A stretch of 64,000 bases of DNA from Alcanivorax sp. DP30. Its GTDB lineage: Bacteria; Pseudomonadota; Gammaproteobacteria; Pseudomonadales; Alcanivoracaceae. Where the stretch lies: the NCBI RefSeq assembly GCF_009882945.1, contig NZ_WTUY01000005.1:101815-165814 (forward strand), read 5' to 3'. The translations under genes and the position numbers were made by a program. The notes under the pieces were generated by a model. The model did no database searches and was not told the DNA's origin. It saw only the letters and a program-made list of their open reading frames with translations. Shown piece by piece: positions 1-9,070 of this stretch (positions within the stretch are counted from its first letter, which is position 1; each line of letters begins with the position of its first letter).

Positions 1-1389
1 CGTGGTACCGGTATTGTGTTTGCCCGCTTCCTGGAAGTGGACGTCAACACCGGCGTGGTTATCGGCATGGCCATCGTGTTCTTCTACGCCGTGCTGGGCG
101 GCATGAAAGGGATTACCTACACCCAGGTCGCGCAGTATTGCGTATTGATTTTTGCCTTCCTGGTGCCGGCCGTCTTCCTGTCCATCATGATGACTGGGCA
201 CGTTCTGCCGCAAACCGGCTTCGGTGGCACGGTGCTGGATGCTGCGGGTAATGACAGTGGCGTGTATCTGTTGCAGAAACTGGATCAGGTGGTCACCGAT
301 CTGGGCTTTACCGAATACACCGAAGGCTCCAAATCCACCATCGATGTGTTCTTTATCGCCGCGGCCCTGATGTGTGGTACTGCCGGTCTGCCCCATGTGA
401 TTGTGCGTTTCTTTACTGTTCCCCGTGTAAAGGATGCTCGTATCAGTGCCGGTTGGGCGTTGTTCTTCATCGCGCTGCTGTACACCTCCGCGCCGGCGGT
501 GGGTGCCTTTGCCCGTCTTAACCTGATCGATACGGTGAACGAAACCCAGTACACCGAACTGCCTGAGTGGTTCTACAACTGGGAGAACTCCGGACTGATC
601 GGCTGGGTAGACAAGAATGGCGACGGTGCCGTGCAAATGCGTGCCGGTGCGCCCTTCGAAGGCAAGCCCACCTTTGCCGGCAGCCGTGAGGAGGCCTCCG
701 GTGTCTATGGCGAGCGTGTGCTGACCAATGCGGCCACCGAAAACACCTCCGAGGTGTACATCGACCGTGACATCATCGTGCTGGCCAACCCTGAAATCGG
801 CAACCTGCCTGCCTGGGTGATCGCCCTGGTGGCTGCCGGTGGTGTGGCTGCGGCCCTGTCCACGGCGGCGGGTCTGTTGCTGGTGATCTCCAGTGCCATT
901 TCCCATGACTTGCTGAAGAAAACCCTGAAGCCGGATATCAACGAGAAGCAGGAGCTGCTGGCAGCCCGCGGGGCAGCAGTGGTGGCCATCTGCATTGCCG
1001 GTTACTTCGGGATCAATCCACCCGGGTTTGTGGCGCAGGTGGTGGCGTTTGCCTTCGGCCTGGCTGCAGCAAGCTTCTTCCCGGTGATCCTGATGGGTAT
1101 CTTCTACAAGCGGATGAACAAGGAAGGCGCCATTGCCGGCATGCTGGTGGGCTTGATCTTCACCTTCTGCTACATCGTGTTCTTCAAGTTCGTTTCTCCG
1201 GAGCTGAACAATGCCGAGCACTGGTGGTTCGGGGTTTCACCGGAAGGGATTGGTACCGTGGGCATGCTGTTGAACTTCGCCATCGCGTTCTCCGTGTCCC
1301 ATGTCACTGCGCCGCCGCCCGAGCACATTCAGCATATTGTTGAGGATATTCGTATCCCACGTGGTGCCGGCGAAGCGCACGCACACTAA
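1..1389 (+). CDS. Sodium:solute symporter, ActP-like (5' end outside window)
   Basis: C-terminal 462 residues of an SSS-family Na+/solute symporter; the reading frame is open to base 1, so the start lies upstream. Repeated hydrophobic segments are visible, with a hydrophilic insert around residues 190-255 (contains a DKNGDGAVQM stretch) typical of the large acetate-type symporters linked to CrbS (VC_2705 subfamily). Likely imports acetate or another short carboxylate across the inner membrane with sodium. Context supports acetate: the CrbS/CrbR system that switches on acetate use in Vibrio and Pseudomonas lies 3 kb downstream. Substrate is inferred, not shown. A strong terminator follows. Confidence 0.85.
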   Translation, partial: RGTGIVFARFLEVDVNTGVVIGMAIVFFYAVLGGMKGITYTQVAQYCVLIFAFLVPAVFLSIMMTGHVLPQTGFGGTVLDAAGNDSGVYLLQKLDQVVTDLGFTEYTEGSKSTIDVFFIAAALMCGTAGLPHVIVRFFTVPRVKDARISAGWALFFIALLYTSAPAVGAFARLNLIDTVNETQYTELPEWFYNWENSGLIGWVDKNGDGAVQMRAGAPFEGKPTFAGSREEASGVYGERVLTNAATENTSEVYIDRDIIVLANPEIGNLPAWVIALVAAGGVAAALSTAAGLLLVISSAISHDLLKKTLKPDINEKQELLAARGAAVVAICIAGYFGINPPGFVAQVVAFAFGLAAASFFPVILMGIFYKRMNKEGAIAGMLVGLIFTFCYIVFFKFVSPELNNAEHWWFGVSPEGIGTVGMLLNFAIAFSVSHVTAPPPEHIQHIVEDIRIPRGAGEAHAH

Positions 1390-1407
1390 ATGTTAACAAC
1401 GGGAGAG

Positions 1408-1445
1408 CAAGCCGGTATGGATGAAATATTCATGCCGGCTTTTTT
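1408..1445 (+). terminator. Rho-independent terminator after the symporter gene
   Basis: GC-rich inverted repeat (AGCCGGTATG / CATGCCGGCT) with an 11-base loop followed by a run of six T, 20 bases after the stop codon. Confidence 0.85.
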
Positions 1446-1450
1446 CTCTG

Positions 1451-1610
1451 AGTTTAAAGTTCAAAGCTGAAAGTTAAAAAGCGTGCCTGATGTGATGGGT
1501 GCTTTGGTTGCAAAGCTCGGGCACTAACGGGTGGTTAGCGGCAGATTTCGAGTCAGGCGTAATCGCACCTGTCCCGCGTTTTAACTTTCAACTTTTAACT
1601 TCCAACTGGG
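1451..1610. repeat. Inverted pair of heptad-period arrays
   Basis: Two short arrays with an exact 7-base period face each other across about 100 bases. The left arm (1451-1478) repeats AGTTNAA-type words, the right arm (1583-1610) repeats AACTTTC-type words, and the arms are near reverse complements (1457-1479 against 1579-1601). The right arm ends ten bases before the next start codon. One member of the heptad family described in the findings. Confidence 0.75.
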
Positions 1611-1619
1611 TTTGACCCG

Positions 1620-3431
1620 ATGATTGAACAGGAACTCAATCACTACCCGTTTACCCTGCTTGGGGAGGATGCCCGTCATCGTCTTAACCAGGGAATGGAT
1701 CTGGCGTATTTTGAAAAAGGCGACATCATTCTGGATGCGGCCAGTGCCAGTGATTATGTCTATGTGGTGCACAAAGGCAGTGTGGCCGAGCTGGATGTGA
1801 CTGCGCCGGATGGGCGCAGCCAGGTCGGTATTTATGCGGCAGGCGATTTATTTGGGGCGATCAGCGTAATTAACGGCAAGAGCCGTTATCGCTTTCGCTG
1901 CGAAGAGCAGACGCTGTGTCATCTGATTCCCGCCAAACTGTTTCTGACACTCTGCAATGAAGAAGATGAATTTGGCCGTTACTTTCGTCAAACCCTGGCG
2001 GAAAAATCCCAGCGCCTGGCAGAGCGTCGTGAAGGGGGCGTCACCCTGGCGGGCTTTATGCTGGCACGGGTAGAGCAGTGCATGCGCGAGCCGATGATCA
2101 TGTCTGCCAGTGCCAGCCTGCGCGATGCAGTAGCCACTCTCAAGCGGCATGGCGTTGATAGCGTGTTGGTGGAGATTGATGCGAAATTTGCCATCGTCAC
2201 CAAGACAGATTTGCTCACCGGCCTGGTGATGGGCGGGCACAGTCCAGATGATCCGCTATCCAGCGTGGCGGAGCGCAACCTGGTTACCGCTTTGCCTGGG
2301 GATTATCTTTTTACGGCCCTGACCATGATGACCCGCCACAAGGTGGCTCGGGTGGTTGTCATGGCCCATGGCCACCCCGTGGGCGTGGTAGAACTCACTG
2401 ACGTACTCAGTTTCTTCTCCAGTCGTTCCTATGTGGTGGGGCTGGAAATTGAGAAAGCCGAAGATCTGGATGCGTTGAGATTAGCCAGCGAGCGTTTGCC
2501 GGATCTGGTCCAGGCGCTGATGGCCCAGGGTGTGAAGATGCGTTTTGCCATGGATCTTCTTGCCGCCCTGAATGGCAGGATCATGGCCAAGGCCTTCGAG
2601 ATGGTGATTCCTGCCGAGCAGCACTCCGCCTGCCTGATCGTCATGGGCAGTGAAGGTCGCGGCGAACAGATTCTCAAGACCGATCAGGATAATGGCCTGA
2701 TTCTGGGCGATCATCAGGACTGGCCGCATTGCCACAAGGATGCCGGTCAGTTCACCGAAACCTTGCTGACCCTTGGCTATCCGCCCTGTCCCGGCAAGGT
2801 CATGGTGTCCAATCCTGAGTGGGTAGGGACGCAAAGCCAGTGGCGCGAACGCATCCATGACTGGGCCGGCGATGCCGGTGGTGAAGGCATGATCCGGATT
2901 ACGACGCTTGTCGATGCTCACTGTGTGGCCGGCAGCAGCCATCTGCTGGATGAAATTCGCCAGACCCTGTTCGACCGCTGCAGCGATGATGAGGTGTTCC
3001 TGCGGCACTTTGCCCGACCGGTCCTGCAATTCGCCACACCGTTGAACCTGTTCGGCTCACTGAAAAAGCCCCAGCACGGTATTGATATCAAGAAAGGGGC
3101 GCTGTTCCCGCTGGTTCACGGAGTGCGTGCCATGGCGTTGCAATGCCGTATCGAAGAAACCTCTACCCTGGCACGGCTGGAAAAACTGGTGGCAGCCGGG
3201 GCCATGGAAGCAAGTTTTGCGGAAGACCTGGGTGAAGCCATGGAATTGTTCAGTGAACTGCGACTGAACCATCAACTGGAAAACCTGCATGGGGATGCGA
3301 TGAATATCCCCAGCAACCATATTGTGGTGCAGACCCTGTCGTCGCTGGAGCGTGATTTGCTGCGCGACGCCCTGCACCTGGTCAGTGACTTCAAGCAGCG
3401 CTTGTCCCGTCGTTTCCATCTGGAATACTGA
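1620..3431 (+). CDS. DUF294 protein: cNMP-binding, CBS pair, nucleotidyltransferase
   Basis: 603-residue cytoplasmic protein with a cyclic-nucleotide-binding-like domain (about 15-135), two CBS repeats (about 145-270), a GlnD-like putative nucleotidyltransferase domain with the GSEGRGEQ motif and a following TDQDN acidic cluster near residues 341-358, and a DUF294 C-terminal helical domain (about 450-600). In related bacteria this family sits next to actP-type symporters and the exonuclease that follows here, which suggests a role in carbon or energy signalling. The nucleotide ligand and the transfer substrate are unknown. Start ATG at 1620 immediately follows the heptad repeat; no strong Shine-Dalgarno was seen. 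Confidence 0.85.
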   Translation: MIEQELNHYPFTLLGEDARHRLNQGMDLAYFEKGDIILDAASASDYVYVVHKGSVAELDVTAPDGRSQVGIYAAGDLFGAISVINGKSRYRFRCEEQTLCHLIPAKLFLTLCNEEDEFGRYFRQTLAEKSQRLAERREGGVTLAGFMLARVEQCMREPMIMSASASLRDAVATLKRHGVDSVLVEIDAKFAIVTKTDLLTGLVMGGHSPDDPLSSVAERNLVTALPGDYLFTALTMMTRHKVARVVVMAHGHPVGVVELTDVLSFFSSRSYVVGLEIEKAEDLDALRLASERLPDLVQALMAQGVKMRFAMDLLAALNGRIMAKAFEMVIPAEQHSACLIVMGSEGRGEQILKTDQDNGLILGDHQDWPHCHKDAGQFTETLLTLGYPPCPGKVMVSNPEWVGTQSQWRERIHDWAGDAGGEGMIRITTLVDAHCVAGSSHLLDEIRQTLFDRCSDDEVFLRHFARPVLQFATPLNLFGSLKKPQHGIDIKKGALFPLVHGVRAMALQCRIEETSTLARLEKLVAAGAMEASFAEDLGEAMELFSELRLNHQLENLHGDAMNIPSNHIVVQTLSSLERDLLRDALHLVSDFKQRLSRRFHLEY

Positions 3432-3462
3432 GGACATGGCGCCGCCGTCGGGAGTAAAAAGA

Positions 3463-4077
3463 ATGATCAGACAGTTGCGACGCTATGCGGATCGTTACCG
3501 CCACGCCCACGGCCCCTATGGCCACCTGTTCCTGCCCTATGAGGGGGAGGATGTGGTGGCGCTGGACTGTGAGACCACCGGGTTGGACAGCCGCCATGCG
3601 GAACTGGTGTCCATTGCTGCGGTGCCGGTACGCGCAGGGCGCGTCTGTGCCAGTGAAAGCATGGATGTGCATTTTAAGCCGCCGGAGAGTCTCTCGAGTG
3701 ATTCCATAACCATTCATCGCCTGCGCCCGGTGGATCTGGATGAAGGTGAGGAAATTGCCGACACCCTGGAAGCCCTGCTGGCGTTTATTGGCAACCGGCC
3801 GGTGGTGGGCTGGTGTATCGACTTCGATGTGGCGATGATCAATCGTTACCTGCGACCCTTGCTGGGTTTTGATCTGCCCAACGCCACCATCGAACTGTCC
3901 CTCCTCTATCAGAAGAAAATGCGCTATTGGCAGCCTGAAATGGAGCCGGACCTGCGTTTCGAGGCCATGGCCAAGGCCTTGCAGGTGCCCATGATGGCGC
4001 GGCACAGCGCTCGCGGTGATGCCGTGACGGCGGGGCTTATGTACCTGCAGTTACAGCGTGCCACCCAAGACCATTAA
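3463..4077 (+). CDS. 3'-5' exonuclease, DnaQ-like DEDDh family
   Basis: 204 residues. All exonuclease motifs are visible: ExoI D35 and E37 in ALDCETTGLD, ExoII D122 in CIDFDVAMIN, and ExoIII H181 with D186 in HSARGD. This is a stand-alone proofreading-type domain like the epsilon subunit of DNA polymerase III, and probably trims 3' ends of DNA or RNA. Start chosen at ATG 3463, which has GGGAG eight bases upstream; ATG 3436 is possible but its GAGG is only two bases away. It follows the DUF294 gene by 31 bases and is probably co-transcribed. Confidence 0.85.
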   Translation: MIRQLRRYADRYRHAHGPYGHLFLPYEGEDVVALDCETTGLDSRHAELVSIAAVPVRAGRVCASESMDVHFKPPESLSSDSITIHRLRPVDLDEGEEIADTLEALLAFIGNRPVVGWCIDFDVAMINRYLRPLLGFDLPNATIELSLLYQKKMRYWQPEMEPDLRFEAMAKALQVPMMARHSARGDAVTAGLMYLQLQRATQDH

Positions 4078-4097
4078 CCCCATTACGGAGAACTGCC

Positions 4098-4313
4098 ATG
4101 CAGATAGCCGAACAGATCTGTCTGGTGCTGGGTCTGGCCATTGTGGCCTTCAGCTACCTGACGTACTGGCGCCGAACCGGCGATGCCCGAGGCGTCATGA
4201 CCTTCTGGCGCAAGAGGATGACGCTGGATATTCACGAATTCAAACTGCAGCGGGCAGGCCTGTGCCTTCTGGTGGTGGCTGTGGTGCTGCGTTTCACCGG
4301 CGCTCTGGTATAA
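4098..4313 (+). CDS. Small two-helix membrane protein, unknown function
   Basis: 71 residues with two hydrophobic segments (about 5-23 and 51-70) joined by a basic cytoplasmic loop (WRRTGDARGVMTFWRKRM). A GGAG box precedes the ATG by about eight bases. It sits 20 bases after the exonuclease gene and 68 bases before crbS, so it is likely part of the same transcript. Family not recognised. Confidence 0.7.
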   Translation: MQIAEQICLVLGLAIVAFSYLTYWRRTGDARGVMTFWRKRMTLDIHEFKLQRAGLCLLVVAVVLRFTGALV

Positions 4314-4381
4314 AGGAAGACACAGCAGGTAGTCATGCCATTGGTGGGTGCCTGCAGGTCCAACAATAATCGGGAGCCGCT

Positions 4382-7300
4382 GTGTTTTCTTTGTGGGAAT
4401 TGAGCGGGCTGGCACTGTGTTATGTGCTGGTGCTGTTCATCATTGCCTGGCTGGGTGACCGGGCAGCAAGAGAAGGCAGAAAGACCTTCCAGAATGCCTG
4501 GGTGTACAGCCTTGGGCTGGGCGTGTATTGCACCTCCTGGACCTTTTTTGGCGCGGTGGGAGAAGCCGCGCAAAACGGCTGGAACTACTTGCCCATTTAT
4601 CTTGGGCCCATTATTACCGTGCTGTTGGGCGGTTCGCTGATCTACAAGATGGTGTCAGTGACCCAGCAGCAAAACATTACCTCCATTGCGGATTTTCTGG
4701 CAGCCCGTTACGGCAAGTCCCGCCGTCTTGCGGTGCTGGTGACGTTGGTCGCCGTGATTGGTGTGTTGCCCTACATCGCCCTGCAGCTCAAGGCCGTGAC
4801 CCTGTCATTTGATTATGTCCTGCAGGATACGGATACCGCGTCCGTGGACACCGCCCTGGTGGTCGCCGCATTGATGGCTCTTTTCACCCTGCTGTTCGGC
4901 ACCCGCCATATTGATACCACCGAGCATCAGTCGGGATTGATGCTGGCGGTGAGTTTTGAGTCCTTTGTGAAGCTCGTCGCGTTTGTGGCGCTTGGCATTT
5001 ACTGCCTCTTCAGTATTTTTGATGGCCCTGCGGACATGTGGCAGAGCCTGGCGGCCCGGCCCGAAGTGCTGCAGACCTTTGAACCGACACTTTTCTCGCA
5101 GAGTTTTGTGACGGCCCTGCTGTTGTCCATGGTGGCGATCCTGTGCCTGCCGCGGCAGTTCCATGCCGGTATGGTAGAAAACAACGATCTGCGGCATCTG
5201 CGCACCACCCGTTGGTTGTTGCCGTTATACCTGCTGATGTTTGCAATCTTCGTGCTGCCCATTGTGGTCAGCGGAGTACTGACCCAGCCCTATCTGCTGG
5301 GCCAGGCGGATACCTACATGTTGTCCCTGCCCATGGCCCAGGACAATTCCGCCATGCTGGTGCTGTCCTTCATCGGTGGCATCGCAGCGGCCACCGGGAT
5401 GGTGATCGTGTCGACCATGGCGCTGGCTATCATGCTCACCAACGAAGTGCTACTGCCCATGTGGTTGCAGTCACGTCTGAATGAAAAAGATCAGCTGTCG
5501 GATTTGGGCAAACAGTTACGCTTGCTGCGCCGCGCCAGCATTCTGGTGTTGCTGGGACTGGCCTTCGCTTTTCATACCCTGATTGATCGCTTTGATGGTC
5601 TGGCAAGTATTGGCCTGCTGTCCTTTGCAGCGGTGGCACAGTTTTCCCCGGCCTTGCTGGGGGCGTTGTACTGGCGAAATGGTCACAAACAGGGTGCTTT
5701 TATCGGTCTCGGCGTGGGCTTCCTGGTGTGGTTTTACTGCCTGTTGATGCCGGTAATCCTGCCGATGGACTGGGTCATGATCCTCAACACCGATGGCCTG
5801 CTCGGTCTCGGGCTGCTTCGTCCCCATGCCTTGCTGGGGATCGAGGGGCTGGAACCGCTGACCCATGGGGTGTTCTGGTCGGTCAGCCTGAACCTGGCGG
5901 CGTTTATCTATTTCTCCCGCCGGGCGCGACAGGATGCCCTGGATGAAGCCCAGGCTGCCCGGTTTGTGGATATGCCCACGGACTGGTGGCGTGAGGGTAT
6001 GGGGCATCCGTCCATTACCACCGCTGAGTTGCTGGAAGTGTGCCGGCGCGGGTTGGGCAATCCCCGTGCGGAACCGCTGTTCTTTGACTACATGAGTCGT
6101 CGCCACGTGGCCGAGGACCTGGAGCTGCCTGCGCCCCTGCATCTGGTCCGCTATGTGGAGCGCCTGCTGGCCGGTGCCATGGGGGCCTCCACCGCCCGCA
6201 TCGTGATGAGCTCTCTGCTGCGTAAGCAGAACAGTCGCCGCGATGATGTGGTGAGGATGATGGACGAGGCCTCTGAGCTGATTCAGTTCAATCATCAGTT
6301 ACTGCGGACCACCATCGAAACCATTGCCCAGGGCATTTGCGTGGTGGACCGCAACATGCAGGTGGTGGCCTGGAATCAGGCCTATGTAAAGCTGTTTGAG
6401 TATCCCGATGGTCTGATTCGTCTGGGGCGTTCCATTGAAGAGGTGTATCGCTTCAATGCGGAACGGGGCTTTTATGATGGTGAAGACATGGATGCCAACG
6501 TAAAGAAGCGGGTGCAATTGCTGCGCGATGGCCACTCCCACCGTTTCGAGCGCGAACTGCCCAATGGCATTGTGGTGGAGGTACGTGGTACGCCAATGGT
6601 AGGTGGCGGCTTTGTCAGTACCTATATGGACATTACCGAGCGCAAACGGGACGAACTGGCGTTGCGTCAGATCAACGAAAACCTGGAACAGATGGTCTCC
6701 GAACGGACCCGCAAACTCACCGAGCTTAACGTGCAGCTGGCCCAGGCCAATGAGGGCAAGACCCGCTTCCTGGCGGCGGCTGGCCACGATCTGATGCAGC
6801 CCCTTAACGCCGCCCAGCTGTTTGCGTCATCCTTGCGTCAACAGTTGAGGCAGCAGGATGCGCAGGGATTTGCCCGTGAAGTGGATGTGCTTGGGCATAT
6901 CGACAGCTCCCTGCAGACTGCGGAGCAGATCATTTCTGCCTTGATGGAAATCAGCAAGCTGGACACCGGTGTCATGCCGGTACATGTGCATCCGCTCAGC
7001 CTGCAGAAAATGATGGAACCCCTGGGGCAGGAGTTTTCCGCCCTGGCCCGGGCCAGTGGTCTGCAGCTGCGTATGGTGCCTAGCTCCTGCATAGTGGACA
7101 GTGATGAGGTGTTGTTGCGACGGGTGCTGCAGAACCTGCTGTCCAACGCCATTCGCTATACCGAAACCGGGCGGGTGTTGTTTGGTTGCCGCCGGCGGGC
7201 TGGTGTTGTGCGGATTGATGTGTGGGATACAGGCCCCGGTATTCCCGATGATCAGCATGAGCAGATTTTTCAGGAGTTCCAGCGCTTGCCACAACAGAAT

Positions 7301-7852
7301 GGCCGTGCCGTCAAAGGGCTGGGGCTGGGGCTGGCCATCGCTGATCGAATCTGTCGGCTTTTGAATCACTCACTGACGGTTCGTTCGTGGCCAGGCCGGG
7401 GTACCTTGTTCAGTGTTACGGTGCCACTGGCCAGCGGAGAACTGCCTCCCATGTTGTCCAATGAGGACGAAGGGGAGACCCGTGACGTCACCGGCATGCG
7501 GGTTTTCTGCGTGGATAATGACGCGGCCCTGCTGGCAGGTCTGGTGGAAGCACTGGAGACACTGGGTTGTGAGGTGGTCGCTGCCAGCGGTCTGGTGGAT
7601 GCCCAGCGTAAGGCTCACGGATCCCCGGCGCCAGATCTGCTACTGGTGGATTACCAGCTGGATAACGAAAACGGTTTTGATGTGATTCAAGGGCTGGATG
7701 ACTGTTGGGAAGATGTGGTTCCCGCTACCCTGATGACCGCTGATCGTCGCCCGGAAATCCGTCAACAAGCGATGGATGGGGGAATTGGGTTTCTTCAGAA
7801 GCCGCTGACGGAGGCGATGCTTAAAAGAGCGCTTGAGGGAATTAATAGTTAA
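4382..7852 (+). CDS. crbS: CrbS-type hybrid sensor kinase with SSS transporter domain
   Basis: 1156 residues. Residues 1-510 form a sodium:solute symporter-like membrane domain, followed by a PAS domain (about 640-755), a HisKA domain with phospho-acceptor H802 in AGHDLMQPLNA, an HATPase domain (about 890-1010, GLGLGLAIAD) and a C-terminal receiver with D1090 in LLLVDYQLD. This order is diagnostic of CrbS (also called MxtR), which with CrbR controls acetyl-CoA synthetase and acetate uptake in Vibrio and Pseudomonas. Starts with GTG at 4382, preceded by GGGAG. The partner regulator is convergent just downstream. No acs gene lies in this window. Confidence 0.9.
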   Translation: MFSLWELSGLALCYVLVLFIIAWLGDRAAREGRKTFQNAWVYSLGLGVYCTSWTFFGAVGEAAQNGWNYLPIYLGPIITVLLGGSLIYKMVSVTQQQNITSIADFLAARYGKSRRLAVLVTLVAVIGVLPYIALQLKAVTLSFDYVLQDTDTASVDTALVVAALMALFTLLFGTRHIDTTEHQSGLMLAVSFESFVKLVAFVALGIYCLFSIFDGPADMWQSLAARPEVLQTFEPTLFSQSFVTALLLSMVAILCLPRQFHAGMVENNDLRHLRTTRWLLPLYLLMFAIFVLPIVVSGVLTQPYLLGQADTYMLSLPMAQDNSAMLVLSFIGGIAAATGMVIVSTMALAIMLTNEVLLPMWLQSRLNEKDQLSDLGKQLRLLRRASILVLLGLAFAFHTLIDRFDGLASIGLLSFAAVAQFSPALLGALYWRNGHKQGAFIGLGVGFLVWFYCLLMPVILPMDWVMILNTDGLLGLGLLRPHALLGIEGLEPLTHGVFWSVSLNLAAFIYFSRRARQDALDEAQAARFVDMPTDWWREGMGHPSITTAELLEVCRRGLGNPRAEPLFFDYMSRRHVAEDLELPAPLHLVRYVERLLAGAMGASTARIVMSSLLRKQNSRRDDVVRMMDEASELIQFNHQLLRTTIETIAQGICVVDRNMQVVAWNQAYVKLFEYPDGLIRLGRSIEEVYRFNAERGFYDGEDMDANVKKRVQLLRDGHSHRFERELPNGIVVEVRGTPMVGGGFVSTYMDITERKRDELALRQINENLEQMVSERTRKLTELNVQLAQANEGKTRFLAAAGHDLMQPLNAAQLFASSLRQQLRQQDAQGFAREVDVLGHIDSSLQTAEQIISALMEISKLDTGVMPVHVHPLSLQKMMEPLGQEFSALARASGLQLRMVPSSCIVDSDEVLLRRVLQNLLSNAIRYTETGRVLFGCRRRAGVVRIDVWDTGPGIPDDQHEQIFQEFQRLPQQNGRAVKGLGLGLAIADRICRLLNHSLTVRSWPGRGTLFSVTVPLASGELPPMLSNEDEGETRDVTGMRVFCVDNDAALLAGLVEALETLGCEVVAASGLVDAQRKAHGSPAPDLLLVDYQLDNENGFDVIQGLDDCWEDVVPATLMTADRRPEIRQQAMDGGIGFLQKPLTEAMLKRALEGINS

Positions 7853-7990
7853 TAATGAATAATTAATAGCTGCGCGCTCAGCGCCGCTAGGTTTTCAAAT
7901 CAAGGAGGCCGCGCCCATGCACTGGGCGCGGCCTCTAACATTTCAATAAGAAACAATCTGGTCTGCGACGCTATTAACTATTAATTGTTA
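7841..7990. repeat. Inverted pair of AT-rich heptad arrays over two stop codons
   Basis: Left array 7841-7868 has unit ATTAATA-like words with 7-base period and contains the crbS stop codon; right array 7971-7990 has unit CTATTAA and overlaps the crbR stop codon. They are inverted relative to each other and flank the terminator hairpin at 7903-7935. Confidence 0.75.
7903..7935. terminator. Bidirectional hairpin between crbS and crbR
   Basis: Near-perfect 13-bp stem (GAGGCCGCGCCCA with TGGGCGCGGCCTC) and a small loop, placed between two convergent genes. There is no strong T-run, so it may act as an mRNA-stabilising or termination structure. Confidence 0.65.
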
Positions 7991-8637
7991 TCTACGCCTG
8001 GTTGTTCAATAGCAAGATCCTTCAGGGCCAGTACCGCCTGGGTGCGGTTTCGGACGCCCAGTTTGCGGAAGATGGCGGTCATGTGGGCCTTGATGGTGGC
8101 TTCGGAGACGTCCAGTTCGTAGGCAATCACCTTGTTCTGCATACCTTCCATGAGCATGCCCATTACCCGAAATTGCTGGGGCGTCAGGCTGGCAATGCGT
8201 TCGCTCATGGCGGACAGGTCCGGCAGTGACGGGGGCATGGCGCGGCGGGCGTGCTCGGGCAGCCAGCGTTCGCCGTTCATGACCTGCTGCATGGCCTCGG
8301 TCATGATGTCCACCGGTGTGGATTTGGGAATGAAGCCATCGGCGCCAAAATGAATGGCGCGCTGTATGACATCCACGTCCTCCGTGGCGGAAATGACGAC
8401 AAGAGGCACCTTGCGATATTGCTCCCGCAGATAGATCAGCCCAGAGAAACCGTGTGTGCCCGGCATGTGCAAATCCAGCAGGATTACATCGAACGGGACG
8501 GCGTTCTGGCCCAGTGACTCCAGTGTGGCAAGGGAATCCGCTTCGTGGATGTTGGCATCACGAAAACTGGCGCTGACAGCCTGCTTTAGCGCAGCGCGGA
8601 ATAGGGGGTGGTCATCTGCGATCAGAATATTTGTCAT
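7981..8637 (-). CDS. crbR: CrbR-type response regulator (REC-LuxR)
   Basis: 218 residues. Receiver domain (1-120) with acidic pocket D8/D9 and phospho-acceptor D55 in ILLDLHMPG, followed by a LuxR/NarL helix-turn-helix (about 150-205, ending TVKAH-like ATIKAHMTAIFRKLGV). Matches CrbR (also ErdR), the DNA-binding partner of CrbS that activates acetate-utilisation genes. It is encoded convergently to crbS, separated by about 130 bases that hold a hairpin. ATG at 8637. Assignment to CrbR rests on the adjacent crbS and on the receiver/HTH layout. Confidence 0.88.
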   Translation of the reverse strand: MTNILIADDHPLFRAALKQAVSASFRDANIHEADSLATLESLGQNAVPFDVILLDLHMPGTHGFSGLIYLREQYRKVPLVVISATEDVDVIQRAIHFGADGFIPKSTPVDIMTEAMQQVMNGERWLPEHARRAMPPSLPDLSAMSERIASLTPQQFRVMGMLMEGMQNKVIAYELDVSEATIKAHMTAIFRKLGVRNRTQAVLALKDLAIEQPGVDNN

Positions 8638-9070
8638 GTCTTTGTTTTAGCGATTTTTTTTTGTTGTGTACAGTCTTAAATCCAAGCCTTGGCATGCAGG
8701 ACGCATCAGGCAAAAAAAAGGCTGCCTTGGCAGGCAGCCCGGGGGAAGTGTGTTAGGAAAATAACAACAGAATCCCTTCCGTGACATCGGCTTTCGATCC
8801 ATGCATTCCATGCGGGGAATGCGTAAAGACAAGGTCAAAAGTCGGTTCCGTTCCTGGAGGAAATCGGTGCACACGTTGAAGCGCGGACAGTGTGGAATGA
8901 GGAGCGGGAAAGCCCAATTAGACTTTGGTCGTAGTGGCTATGCTACAAAGAAAAAATGATCGTGAATGGCTACGACCTATGGCTAATGGAGACGAAATGC
9001 GGTCCTGCAGCAAGCTGCTATCCGGAGTCAGTTATTTCTTGCATCCGGATGACAACAAGAGGACAGGGCC
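8638..9070. other. Intergenic region between crbR and the porin gene
   Basis: 433 bases without a convincing gene. It must hold the divergent promoters of crbR and the porin. The only clear structure is a minus-strand terminator at 8712-8739 that serves no annotated gene. The porin has AGAGGACAG as ribosome binding site just before its ATG. Confidence 0.6.
8712..8739 (-). terminator. Orphan terminator reading leftward
   Basis: Perfect 8-bp stem (GGCTGCCT / AGGCAGCC) with eight A on its left, which become the T-run on the minus strand. No minus-strand protein gene lies upstream, so it may end a small RNA starting somewhere between 8750 and 9000, or terminate read-through before crbR. Confidence 0.6.

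Noticed and set aside
8647..8874. 75-residue minus-strand reading frame between crbR and the porin gene
   Set aside because: Contains the terminator hairpin, has no ribosome binding site and no protein-like pattern.
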